From NCBI GenBank assembly GCA_021397835.1, contig JAJFZO010000897.1, forward strand, positions 434,001 through 498,000: a stretch of DNA of 64,000 nt, read 5' to 3'. Below, piece after piece: positions 52,730 to 63,857 of this stretch. A program made the translations under genes and the position numbers. The stretch's first letter is position 1, and every line of letters starts with the position of its first letter. The notes beneath the pieces were generated by a model, which made no database searches, had not been told where the DNA came from, and saw only the letters and a program-made list of their open reading frames with translations. Source of the DNA: Moringa oleifera. Lineage: Eukaryota > Streptophyta > Magnoliopsida > Brassicales > Moringaceae.

Positions 52730-54446
52730 GTTGGTATTGAAACTTTCGATGAGATTTGGTTTTAGCCTAAATTGAAGAAAACTCAGATGGAATTTTGAGC
52801 AGAGAAAACCAGAAATCACCAATCAATAATCACCCTGTAGACAACTCAGCCACAATCTCTTTCGATATAAGACATCCAACAACCCAATGAAGATTGAAAA
52901 TGGAAAACTATCTAAACTTGAATTATCCACATAACACTGCCCAGATCAAAATTTATGGGCAAGCAATAGTGAAGAACAATGTGTTTCTGTGGCTAAAAAA
53001 AATAAATTGTATGAATGAAACAGAGTATGAACAAAGAACAATCTTCTATGAGCTGTTGATTTACAGAGAAAACCCTCATAACCACGAAGATTTACAGATT
53101 TTATTGTGTAGGAACTGCAAACCTCTACAAGAAACCTAACAAACAGTGACGATTGATTGTATATTCCGTACACATGGCTTAAGGAGTAGGAATATAAAGT
53201 GACAATAAGAACACAAATCCAGTTAACCCATTATCCGACGATCAACTATTAGTCCTGATGCATAACGCCTAAAACATCCCACTAAAACCATAAAGCTCAC
53301 CCGAAGCAGGATTCATTTTGGCCAACCACGAAAATAACCATCAGGTGAAAACATTGAAGTTGGTCATGCGTTTCGATTACGGAGCGCGCAACCCCAGCAT
53401 AACTTGAATCACAGCTGTCGGATGAGTCCCGGTAGGGTCTGCAAGATTGATCCTATTTTATGTTTGCCGTACTATCTGAGTCCAATTTGGTAAACTCCAA
53501 CATCGTAATACCAATGAAATAATTGATAATTCAACTTACTGTATTTAATCCTTATTTTTATAAAAAAAAATTATGGTACTTAATTATGATGGTAATAGAG
53601 CTTTTAAAAATTAATTGGTTAACAGACTTTTTTAATAAACAAAAAAATTATATGTTTTAAATAATGTTTAAATTTTATTATTTATTATTTATTTATGTGA
53701 AATATTATCTACTTTAAATAATAATAAAATCGCATTTTGATAATAAAGATTTTACTTCAACATTTTGAAATAATCCTTAATAACAATTTATATTAAAAAG
53801 ATATGTAAATAAATTTGTGTTACATCATAATGATGAATTTATAGTAGATGTAAAATTAATTCACTCATTAGGATTTTAGAAATGTGAGAATATAATGCCA
53901 TAGAGTTATTTAATCCATAGTTCAAAGATCAAGTTGCATCATTCTGATAAAATAATTTATTGATGAAAAATTGTTAATAAAATGAATTTAAAACAAATAA
54001 TGATTTATTTTGATGGTGTTTAAATTTATAATTTTTTAATTTTTAGAATTTTTCATTGTAATTATATCATTTTATCCAAACAACTGTAACCTAAAAGATA
54101 CTTTAACATAAAAAAATTTAACAAAACTTGTTACTTCTTATTTATAAATAAGTGGCACATGTCTTGTTAATAAATAAGGTCCCTTCCTCATGATACTTTT
54201 CTTAAGAAATGTATTGATCCCATGAATGCATTGGTTCACCCATCAATCAAGTAAGCAAACAACACTAATAGGGCCACAAAAAGAATAACGACAATATAAC
54301 TAGTTTACTTTTCCATTGATAATTTCAACTTCTTGTTTTGTCATGTTAATCAACTGTGAATTGGGTCTTGAAACAAGGAAAAACAATATATTGTTTCTAT
54401 ATCTCTTATTAAGAAATAAAATGAATGGAGTTTCAATGGAGCCTAG
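52730..54446. other. Distal part of unit C
   Basis: No gene seen. 52730-53400 and pieces up to 54430 match unit A (34250-35300). 53620-54180 is AT-rich sequence without a counterpart there. The match ends where the Tat-lineage element begins (54447), so any fourth CNL that followed has been lost or displaced. Confidence 0.5.
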
Positions 54447-54610
54447 TGCTACCTAAAAATATGAATAGTTTGATGTGGACATGTAAAGCTAAGTTTACAA
54501 GTTATTATGATAGAAAAGTGATTTCTTAGGAACTTGTAAGGCAAAAAAAAAAAAACAATCAGGGGTTGTCGCTAGGCGATCGGGGCGTCCTTTAACGTTC
54601 AAATCAATAT
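54447..54610 (-). repeat. 3' LTR of the Tat element (confirmed part)
   Basis: This is the part that aligns with 59905-60051. The LTR probably continues to roughly 55.4 kb, but the right copy is interrupted, so its inner end cannot be fixed from this window. Confidence 0.65.
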
Positions 54611-55433
54611 AAGGTTTAACAAGGCTTTTGTTGAGTAAGCTTGTTTAGAATATACTTGTGGTTATGCCTATACAACTATTCAAAAAGTATTCTTGTCATT
54701 TCACTAGGAATACGATTTATCCTCATATTGGTAGGTGAGATGTCAATTTGTTTTTGAGTTGATTCTCTGCTTTCTCTATACCTTCAGGTTGTTGGGCTTC
54801 AGCCATGACAATCATACGTTGGCCTCATTACTGCCAATCTAACACCCATAGTGTGTCCCATGCCGACCCACTATCTTTTACTCTAATCACTCAGCTTTAT
54901 TGTTCAACGTAACTTCTTAGGAAAGCGTGTCCAAACAAGACCAATGGATCATGGACCTCTTATAAAGCTTAAATCAAATATGACCTAATCATAAGTCCCT
55001 CACTTCTAAGGTTGAAAAAGTCAATTTTGGCATTCTTTAACATTTGGGAGTAACTTACTTGAATGTTTTACTTCTAAGTATGTACACATATATATAATTA
55101 ATAACTTTTTAAATATAAGTGGTTATTTAAAAGGGCTTTAAGGCAATCCGCATTCCAAATCCCATGCGATTCGCATTCCAAACTCCCATGTGATCTACGT
55201 TGTAGACTTAATTTCCTTTAATGTTCCTGATATTGTCATCATTTGTTGCCTCATACCTTATGAAAGATGACATTTGATTGATAGATACTTGTTGAAAATT
55301 TAATTTTCTCCTTATGTCATGCCTATCTCTTCAAATTCTATAACATAGTGGTACCTTAATCATTGCACTTATCCTTTCATTTTTTGTTAGTTAAGTACAG
55401 CCACATGATATATTCTGATCAGAAGCTGTCATT

Positions 55434-55441
55434 TATAAATA
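55434..55441 (+). promoter_or_regulatory. Candidate TATA box of the antisense ORF
   Basis: TATAAATA lies 93 bp upstream of the ATG at 55534, and a pyrimidine-rich TCTTCTCTTCACTTC tract suited to a plant start site is about 25-30 bp downstream of it. Inference from sequence alone. Confidence 0.35.
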
Positions 55442-55533
55442 ACCCTTGCCACATTCTTCTCTTCACTTCTTTGCTTTGGCTTTCCCCTTAACTTCTACGG
55501 TAAGATTTTATCATTTCTCTCTTTTAGCTTGTC

Positions 55534-56125
55534 ATGGCCAAATCCTTCGTTTCTATTTTTTTTTCCTTCCATTATCACTTCTTTCATCTTAAATGTATTA
55601 AGTCTCTTCATAACTTTAATCATGTTCTAAGCACCTTCGTCCTGTCAGAGCGAGATAAAGCTTATGATTTTTGCAGACATTATATCTGTGTACATGAGAA
55701 AACCTTGCTCACAGGGCATTCGAATCTTGTATCCTTGATTTGCTTAAGAACATTGTATTTTCTTTAAGATCTCTCTTGCCAAGTTCACCCCTAAAAGTTG
55801 GTATACTGCAGTTGGCTTCTCAAAAGCAATTACTTTAACAGGTTTTGATTACTATCTTAAAAGTGTCTTTATCAAGTTCTTTCTCCTTAAAACGTCATCC
55901 TAAGGGTGGCATTATGCATCCATAAGGGGAGTTGATCCTCTTATTGGTGGTAAAGCCCCTTATCTGATAGATCTTAAGAGCCAAGAAATTTTTGACACTC
56001 TTCATGATAGGCCTGCCATTAGTTTAAGTGAGGCTTGCGATTTTATGGTGCTAGAACATGTTTACCGTTTGATTCTTTTATTGACTTGCTTTAACTTTTT
56101 TTCTCTATTTGCCTCTTTTTTCCTT
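55534..56125 (+). pseudogene. Antisense additional ORF of the Tat element
   Basis: The ATG at 55534 opens 77 codons (MAKSFVSIFFSF, then ERDKAYDFCRHYICVHEKTL). After a frameshift near 55768 the sequence continues as ISLAKFTPKSWYTAVGFSKA and LTGFDYYLKSVFIKFFLL, then past one stop as GVDPLIGGKAPYLIDL and LSEACDFMVLEHVYRLI, ending near 56125. The reading direction is opposite to gag-pol. It occupies the place where Grande-type Tat elements carry an antisense extra gene, between pol and the 3' LTR. Composition and length of the joined fragments (about 190 codons) look like a real former protein. Its function is unknown, and I cannot assign a domain with confidence. Confidence 0.5.
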
Positions 56126-56229
56126 TTTAATCATCGAAAGGTTGCGGGTTAGCACTTTTTCTTTTTCTTTTTGAGCTTATTATCTTTTATTCATCTCTTT
56201 TCTTTAGGTTTCTAATTGTCCTCCACTAA

Positions 56230-59200
56230 CTTAGCTTTTTGCCACTGACCTGGATTTGTTCTACCAATCATAGTCCAATGAGGAATGCTTCACACTTAGC
56301 TTCATTGTTAGACATTTAGAAGTCCTGCTTAATTACTTAGCTGTACTTTGCTCCTTCTCGATCTTTTAGTAAATGCCAACTCTACTTTTTATCCTTCCCA
56401 CGGCTCCATTAACTCATAGTTCCCATTCAATTTCTCCACTGTTTTCTTAATTTTTTCCTATTTATTTATCAAGAGTACCTACTTTTCCCTTAAGGTTCTT
56501 CATCTCTAGGTTTTTGGGCACGAGTAGTGGATCGACAAAAGTACATTCCAATATAAAATCTACCAAGGCTTGAGCTTTGACGGTCATCTTTGATTGACGC
56601 CGTAAATTGACTTATCCCTAACTCTATTGACACTTCACCATTCTTCTTGAGGTTTTCAGCTTATCAAGAATTTGGTGGAGTGGTCCATATTAATAATGAT
56701 AAGGTTTACATGGAAGTACGATCACAGCTTTCTAGCAGCGATGATCAAGGCAAAGGCTACTTTCTCTAGTTTGGGGTACCTCGTCTTCAATCCTTGCAGC
56801 AACTTACTAAGCACATAAGCTTTTGGACTCTTTCCTCCACATTTAATAAGAAGGTGCTGATTGCCCATTCAGTGATAGATAAATACACGTGAAATTCTTG
56901 GTGTTGCTCTAACTTGGTCAGCAATGATGAGTTTTTGAGATATATCCTAAGTTACTTGAATGTTTCTTGACACTTGGGTGTCAATTGAAAAGTTTTCATC
57001 TTCCTAAGCACTTTGAGAATAGGAAGACACTACTCCATTGATTTAGACAGGAACCAATTTAAGGCCACTAACTTTTTTACTAATTGCTAGACTTTTCTAC
57101 ATTGCCTGGTGCTACCATTTCAATGATTTTCTTGATCTTTTCTTGGTTAGCCTTAATTCCTCTCTATGTCACCATGAACCGTAAGCACTTTCTTGAAGAT
57201 ACTTAGAAAGCATACTCATTAGAGTTTAGCTTAATGTCATATTTTTATAGTGTCACAAAGGTTTTCTCCAAATTTTTTGTATGGTTGAGTTTCTCTTTAC
57301 TGTTGACAATGAGATCGTCCACATATGCTTCGATATTCCTTCTCAACTATTGATTGAAAACTTTATTGACGAGACATTCGAACATGACTCCTACATTCTT
57401 CAAACTGAACGGTGTAACCCTATAACAATAGGTATATATGTATAAAAAAAAAAGAAAGATTTTTTTTTCATCTCCAAGTTTCATCCTAATTTGATTATAT
57501 CCCGAATAGGTGTCAATGAATATCAACATCTCATGACCCAAGGTGTTATCCACTAATTGGTTGATTATTGGTAGAGGTAACTATCCTTTGGATAAGCTTT
57601 ATTAGGATCTGTGAGATCCACACACGATTTTTATTTTTTTGTGCACTTTTTTTAATCATGACAACATTAGCCAATCATTTTTGGTACCTCATTTCCTGAT
57701 GAATCTCATCTATACTGACGCCTTTACTTCTCACTTGATCACATATTGAATTTCTCTGAAAAATATTCTATTCTTTTGATGAATGGGTCTAATAGCTAAG
57801 TTAGCATTTAACTTGTGGAAGACTACCTTGGGTCGATTTTTGGCATGCTCGCTATTGTCCATGTAAAAGCATTAATGTTAGCTTTTAAAAAATTCATTAA
57901 GTGATCTCGTTCTTGTCTCTCAAGCTCCGTGTCAACCTTGGTCACTTGGTTGGATTTTTCTCTTATCAGCACCTTTTCGAGCTACTCCATTACCTCAATT
58001 TGGGCTATGAACTTTTCATCTCTGTGGTCTAAAGTGATTTGGTATATCAACTGAGGTTTCCCTTTAAATAATATCAAATAACACTGATGCATGGTCTACT
58101 GATCTCCCTTAATCGTTGTCACTCCACCCAAAGTGGGAAACTTCATCGCTACGTGATACAAAGATGTAATAGCTTGTACGACATTCAGACACAGTCGTTT
58201 GATTATGGCGTTATATATGGATGATGCTTTTACCACTAGAAAATTAATCATCATAGTCTTTTAAGTTAGTATTATTCCTTTAGTGACTGGCAAATCGATT
58301 ACTCATTCTATATGCATATTTGACCCCTCAAAGATCGTTAATGGAGTGTGAAAGGCTCTTACACTTTCTTTACTTAATCTTCAAAAACTTGATAATACCG
58401 AATATCTGCTAAACTTTCATTATCACCAAAAATGTGTTTCACATTTTTGTTGGTCATTCTCATAGTAACTAACAACGGATCTTGGTGTGGGGTGGTAACC
58501 CCCTCCAAGTATTAGAAAAACTATAACATTATTTATTCGAGGTCACTTTTGAACCATGTAGCACTTTTTTCTTTTTCTTATGTATGCATTTCTTCCCGAT
58601 GAAGTCTCTTTTCCTAATGCCTACCCATTCACTATCACGTTTATAACTAGTTTGTTAGCAAGTAGATTGATGCAATATCTTCATCATTAACAATTTTCAC
58701 ATTTTGTTATTGATGAGCTAGAAGTTCTTCCCTCAGTTTTCCTCGTTTTCTCCCATTTTGTGTGGGCTTGAGTTTCTTTCGTTTAGGCTTATTAACATAA
58801 CTCGAAAGGTGCCCTCTACATCCTAGCTCTTTTGTCTCTTCCTTTAATTTTCAGTACTCTTATGTATCATGCCCATGGTCTCGATAGAAATGGCAATAGT
58901 TATTACGGTTTCTTTTTTTTTTTTTTTGTTTAGGTCCAAATGCATGTGTTTCAACCACTTGCTTGGGGGCTCTTATCCACTTGCATGAGGACATGCCTTC
59001 TTAAGGTTATGAGGAGGATGTACTTCGGTTATCATCATTATCCTGATGATTTCCTTTTAGGCTTTTCCTTCAATACTTTCTATCCCTTATCTTTTTTTTT
59101 CCCTTCTTCATCCTTTTGATGAGAAAAAAGGACAAACTTCGTCTTTCCTACTTTGGAAAAGCTATTCAAGGGAATCAAACGAGTTAACAAAACTAAGAAG

Positions 59201-59350
59201 GAATAAGTTATACAATCGCCTAGCTGCCTTTACTAATGAAACTGAAAATGCTATACACTTCATTACATCTAACAACCCTTGAAGGTTTGCCATTATCACA
59301 AACTATTCAACATGGTCCTGTAGGTCTGTCAAGCTATCAAAATTGTTTAT
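56230..59350 (-). pseudogene. gag-pol remnants of the Tat element
   Basis: Gag: DLQDHVE then LQGLLDVMKCIAF and KAARRLYNL at 59350-59170, matching the capsid core of Tat-like elements. The segment 59150-57700 holds linker and protease remnants without clear motifs. RT: VVMIKKVHKKIKIVC near 57660-57610, then NTLGHEMLIFIDTYSGYNQ, which matches the core RT block and is open at 57553-57347. RNase H: SPKAYVLSKLLQGLKTRYP and KLEKVAFALIIAARKL at 56840-56720. Linker MTVKAQALVDFILECT at about 56590-56540. Second RNase H: MSNNEAKCEAFLIGL at about 56320-56280, equivalent to the NNEAEYEA motif. Stops and shifts occur throughout. Confidence 0.7.
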
Positions 59351-59904
59351 TTAAAGTGGCTTAAACTTGGATGGTATGGGTCCGACAAGAATCTTTGCTG
59401 CCAATGGACATCATATTATTTTTTGTATTATGTATAATAAAGGCCATTTCTTTGCATTTGGGCATTCATAAGGAATTGGACTTGCTTTTCAATTTACTCA
59501 GCTCTTCATCTCTTGCGTGTTGGGATGTATAAAAGCACTCATTAACCACTTTTTTTCCTTTAGCTTATTTAATAGCCTCTTCTTCCTTATCCTAATCCTC
59601 CACATCGTAATGGTTTTGTGTTACCTTATTAGTAGCCTCATGTGGCTAGCACGACATCATGGTGATTGTGATTATGGCCATAAAGAGAAAGGCAGAAGAC
59701 ACCATAGCTACTTGCATCATGACTAGAAGCAAGGCAAGTTGGTTAACTTACATAATTGGCAGGTTGGTTAAAGCGAAATTAAGATCTTGGTTATCAGTGA
59801 CTTAGTGGTTGAACATGTTTTAGGAGGCATGATTGACTATAATATTGAAAGTAATGGGTAAAAGTTGATGGTTTTTTGTCATAGTCCTATAAACAACCAA
59901 ATGA

Positions 59905-60051
59905 TGCTACTTAAAAATATCAAGTAGCTAGGTGTGGACATGTAGAGATAAGTCTTCAAATAGTTATGATTGGAAAATGATTTGTCCAGGAACCTACAAG
60001 GCAAAGACATGGTCAAGGAGGTGTTGGGTGCCCTCCGACGTTCTAGTCATA
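59905..60051 (-). repeat. 5' LTR of the Tat element, truncated by the CACTA insertion
   Basis: Aligns with 54447-54610; the alignment stops where the CACTA terminus begins. Confidence 0.65.
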
Positions 60052-60099
60052 TTACTACAAAAATTACAATAAGTGACAACAATTTAATGATGTCTTCGA

Positions 60100-60245
60100 A
60101 AACTCTCATTAAAATAAGATTTTTAATGTCAATTAAATAAGAACTGGCGTTAAAAGACTCATCATTAGAGCCTTTAACACCATTTCCTCAAGAACTAGCA
60201 TTAAAAGACCTATCACTAAAGCCTTTAATGCCAGTTCTTAAGGTA
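60100..60245. repeat. CACTA subterminal repeats, left end
   Basis: Three or four copies of a motif like TTAATGCCAGTTCTT in both orientations, for example AAGAACTGGCGTTAAAA, AAGAACTAGCATTAAAA and CTTTAATGCCAGTTCTTAAG. In intact elements these bind the accessory protein. Confidence 0.65.
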
Positions 60246-60438
60246 ATGATCAATTGTCTCATGTGTCAAAGTTATCGAATCTTTTATAATTTTATTTTAT
60301 TTTTTTAGTTTTATCATGTTTATCATGTTTTGCATATATGATACTAATCATATTTTGTTTTTGTTTACATATTTGATGGATCCTTCTGAACACTCAAGTG
60401 AAGGCTCTCAAGGGCCAAAAAAATGAGGTATCACCACT

Positions 60439-63400
60439 ATGCCTAAGATAATTAAGAGTTGCACTTTCGGTGCGAAGCTCACGATCGAGGTAAAGGATAA
60501 AGGTCAACTAATTGGGAGGAATGACACCCAGTTCAATAGCTACATTGGGGTCGTGGTACGTAATATGGTGCCCATAAATATCGTGAATTGGCACTTAGTA
60601 AGCATTGAAATGAAAAATAAGATTTAGGAGACAATATTGGTAAGTTAAATGAAACCCAGCATATTATTGCTTTTCAATTAGTTTATTGCTAATTAATTTG
60701 ATTTGTACCAATCCACTTTTTTGTAATATATTGTAGGAGACATATGATATTGATGCGAGCATTAAGAGGTACGTACTTCAGTCTGTTGCAAATAAATAAA
60801 GGAACTTCAAGACTAATTTTACATCAAAGCACATATTCCCTTACATTGATGACTTGGAGTTTCTATCATTTTCACTTAAAGAATATAGCAGTGTCCTAGA
60901 TGTTGGGGTGTAGCAGGACTTTGTGAACTCTCGTATAATATAAGAGTTTCAGGTATACATTTATAGTTAGTAAAATTTTTGTTTATACAATTTTTTTCAA
61001 ATGTTGATGTGTATTGATCTTACAGCAAAAGAGACAAATAGCAAAAGAGAAAAGAAAGAAAAATGTGTATAACCATCGTTTATCTAGAAAGGAATTTGTA
61101 GAGCTGAAGAGTGAACTTGTAAGTTATTTTTTCATTTATTATGTTTATAATTGATAATATATTCATTTGGTAGTACATTTTAAAAATCTAACATGTTCAC
61201 TTTTTATGTTAAAAAAAGAAACAAGCATTGGGTAGCAATACTCAAATTGATCGTGCCTTATTGTGAAAGGCTTCACGACATAATAAAAAAGGAGAATATA
61301 TGAATGATAAGCCAACTATGTGGGGAAAGAATTATAAGTATAGTTTAACTTTTTTATAGCATTTATAGTAATAAATTTCATATTCATTGATTAATTTTAT
61401 TTTAACATTGTAGGATGAGTTGATGATACATGCACACAGGGAAAACTTACAAACTTTAGTCTAGAAGATGTTCTCACGAAAGCTCTTGATACACCTAAGC
61501 ACCCCGGACGCATTAGAGGTCAAGGATCTGAGGTAACTATCACATTTTATTTTAAGAAGTCTAAAAAGTCGACTGTCCCTCAAGGTATGCAATTAGATCA
61601 ACAACAGTTAGCAGAGATGATGATGTGGTTTATAGAGTATAAAGAAGTTTTGACAAACATTGTTATGAACAAAATTGATGATGTCTAATAAGAAAAATCT
61701 GCAATGCAATTTTGTTCAAGTAAAGCTAGCAATAATATAACTGGATTGTTAGAGGAAGAAGAATATCCAATACCTCAGTCGCCTATGCCAGTCACACTAC
61801 CAACACCTGCACCTGTATTGGCTCCATATGGCAACAAAGTATGTTACATGTTAATCATAATAGATATGATATTAATAATATTATGAATGTAAATTCTATT
61901 TTTTTTATCATTATAGTATGAGCTATGCCATATGTTCATTCGATCATCAGACTATATAGTAGTAAGTGGAGTTATTTTCACGGATCATACTCCTAATCAG
62001 ATGATTCATGGGCGTCCATTATTTTTTGGTGATGTTCAGGTGACAGTGGATATAGCTATTCATGGTGATGCATAGTTGCCTCATTCAAACCCAAACGGTG
62101 GATTGATAAATGTTTTTTCTACACTGAGCTCAATTGTTGCTTGGCCTCAAGATTGGGCCATTGTTGGTACACATGAGGTAATGCTTTTGGTAAATATATT
62201 TTATAAAGTTAACCTATTAATGTCAATTAAGTTTGAAAAATTTTTTTAGCTATCAACTATAAACCAATAAGGTAAGTTGCCAGTTACGAGAGCACCAACA
62301 TTGACAAAATCACAATCGTCGCAACAAGTATCTTTCGTGGAGCTACCACTAGGATTATAGAAGATGTATAATTACATGAATAAGGTGATGGCACCTGATG
62401 AAGTAATACACATACTTTTTACTAAAGTCTTTGCTTTTGATGGACATGTATTTGTGGCTCAAGAAGATATTATGCAATTTGGTCACATGGAGGAGCTAAG
62501 TGTCACCATTACTTAAGCTTAAATTATGTACATATGTCTTTTGAATTTTTATTTGGTTATTATTGTTTGGCTACATCATATTTATATTTTTTTTACTCTT
62601 TATTATTTCAGTAAACTTCATACAAATATAGCTGCACTTTGCTTGGGAAAGTATTTTGTACTTGCTGATCCGTCAACATTGTTGTATGAAATATCTATAA
62701 GTATAGACACCCAAGGCTGTCACCTAGCCAATAGAATGATAGATCCATGTGACGGAGGAGTAGTGATATTTTCTTATAACTTGAGGTAAGTTATAATACT
62801 AGTTAAAATTATTAATAGTTTTGTTCACAATATTTTTAACATTTATTTATTTTTATAATGTAGGTAGTATTAGCTATTGGTGGTTGTGGAGCTTCGTGAT
62901 TTTGTGTATAGTATTTTTGATTCTTTGAACCATGGATCTCGTCAAGAACTAGATCAACTTATGTCCACATAAGTGAAAATATTTTCATTTATGTTAGCAT
63001 GTATTTTTTTTTTTTTTTACTTTTAAGAATATTGATTATTTTCTATTGGCAGCTCTTTGAAATTGTTTCAAGTTTTCAAAGAATCAAGCAATAGGTGCAT
63101 TCCTATGAGTATTCTTGTTAAATATGTATATCTAAACCTATGTGTGATGTTAGTTTTATTTATTTTGTAAAATATAACAATTAAAAGTTTTTAATGTAGT
63201 GTCCATATCAACCTTCAAATACTGAGTATGGATATTATATTACAAAATTTCTAAGGGACATCATTGATAGACGTGATAGAAATATCTAATATGCGAAAAT
63301 GATAAATTTTTAAGCATTTGCTTATGTAAATACTTAAGTAATTAATTGATATGCTTATTAAAAGTTTTATTTGGACTAACTTTTTTTTTAATAAATATAG

Positions 63401-63490
63401 TTAGTGGATATAGATACTTATACCCAATCGAATATTGATGAAGTTTAAAAAGAGATTTGACAATTTCTTTCGAGTGCCATATTAGAAAGT
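60439..63490 (+). pseudogene. Ptta/En/Spm-type protein with DUF8039-like and Ulp1-like regions, pseudogene
   Basis: Exon-like blocks with GT/AG sites. 60439-60645 reads YIGVVVRNMVPINIVNW. 60737-60953 reads VLQSVANK, stop, RNFKTNF. 61024-61119 reads RKEFVELKSEL. 61219-61340 reads MNDKPTMWGKNYK. 61414-61690 covers HPGRIRGQGSE and LAEMMMWFIEY. 61918-62178 matches the DUF8039-like region seen in such genes (GRPLFFGDVQVTVDIAIHGD). 62626-62789, 62862-62972 and 63198-63287 form a Ulp1/C48-like fold (LLVVVELRDFVYSIFDSLN, CPYQPSNTEYGYYITKFL). Ulp1 proteases remove SUMO. Here the catalytic His-Trp pair reads Tyr-stop and the catalytic Cys reads Tyr, so protease activity is gone. At least seven Trp codons are now stops. 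Confidence 0.75.
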
Positions 63491-63857
63491 TGAACATTGA
63501 AGATTACATCATTGAATTTATAAAGTTGAATTTTTAGGATTGCATATGATAATGTATATTTGAACTCATGCATTGTACATATAGAGTTCAATTATGATAT
63601 CAATTTTTTTTGTTTTATTCATCTTTCATTATTTTTTTGGATTGGATTATTTTGAGTGTTTTTAAACATGAAAAAAGTAATGACGATCTCAGTGAGAATG
63701 GTATTGAAGTGTATAATAGGAAAAGTTTGGTCACATATTATAAAGAATTGTATTGATGTATACAGTTGATATGGAAGATATGAAAAATTTTATATATGCA
63801 GGTTTGGATAATTTGAATATATAAATTTTGTATTTATTTTGATATTAATAAAAAAAT

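Larger units (their letters stand above)
54447..60051 (-). mobile_element. Decayed Tat-lineage Ty3/gypsy retrotransposon
   Basis: Direct repeats starting TGCTAC(C/T)TAAAAATAT are found at 54447 and 59905, both continuing with GTGGACATGTA(A/G)AG and AAGGCAAA, so these are the two LTRs. The right (5') LTR is cut after about 145 bp by a CACTA element. Between them, on the - strand, are gag-like sequence (59350-59150), RT (57660-57347), RNase H (57000-56640) and a second, archaeal-type RNase H (56560-56230). Two RNase H domains are the hallmark of the Tat lineage. No integrase is detectable. A + strand ORF lies between pol and the 3' LTR. The element is heavily mutated. Confidence 0.75.

Noticed and set aside
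55500..55527. A possible 5' UTR intron (GTAAG to TTTTAG) before the antisense ORF
   Set aside because: 28 bp is far below the minimum plant intron length.
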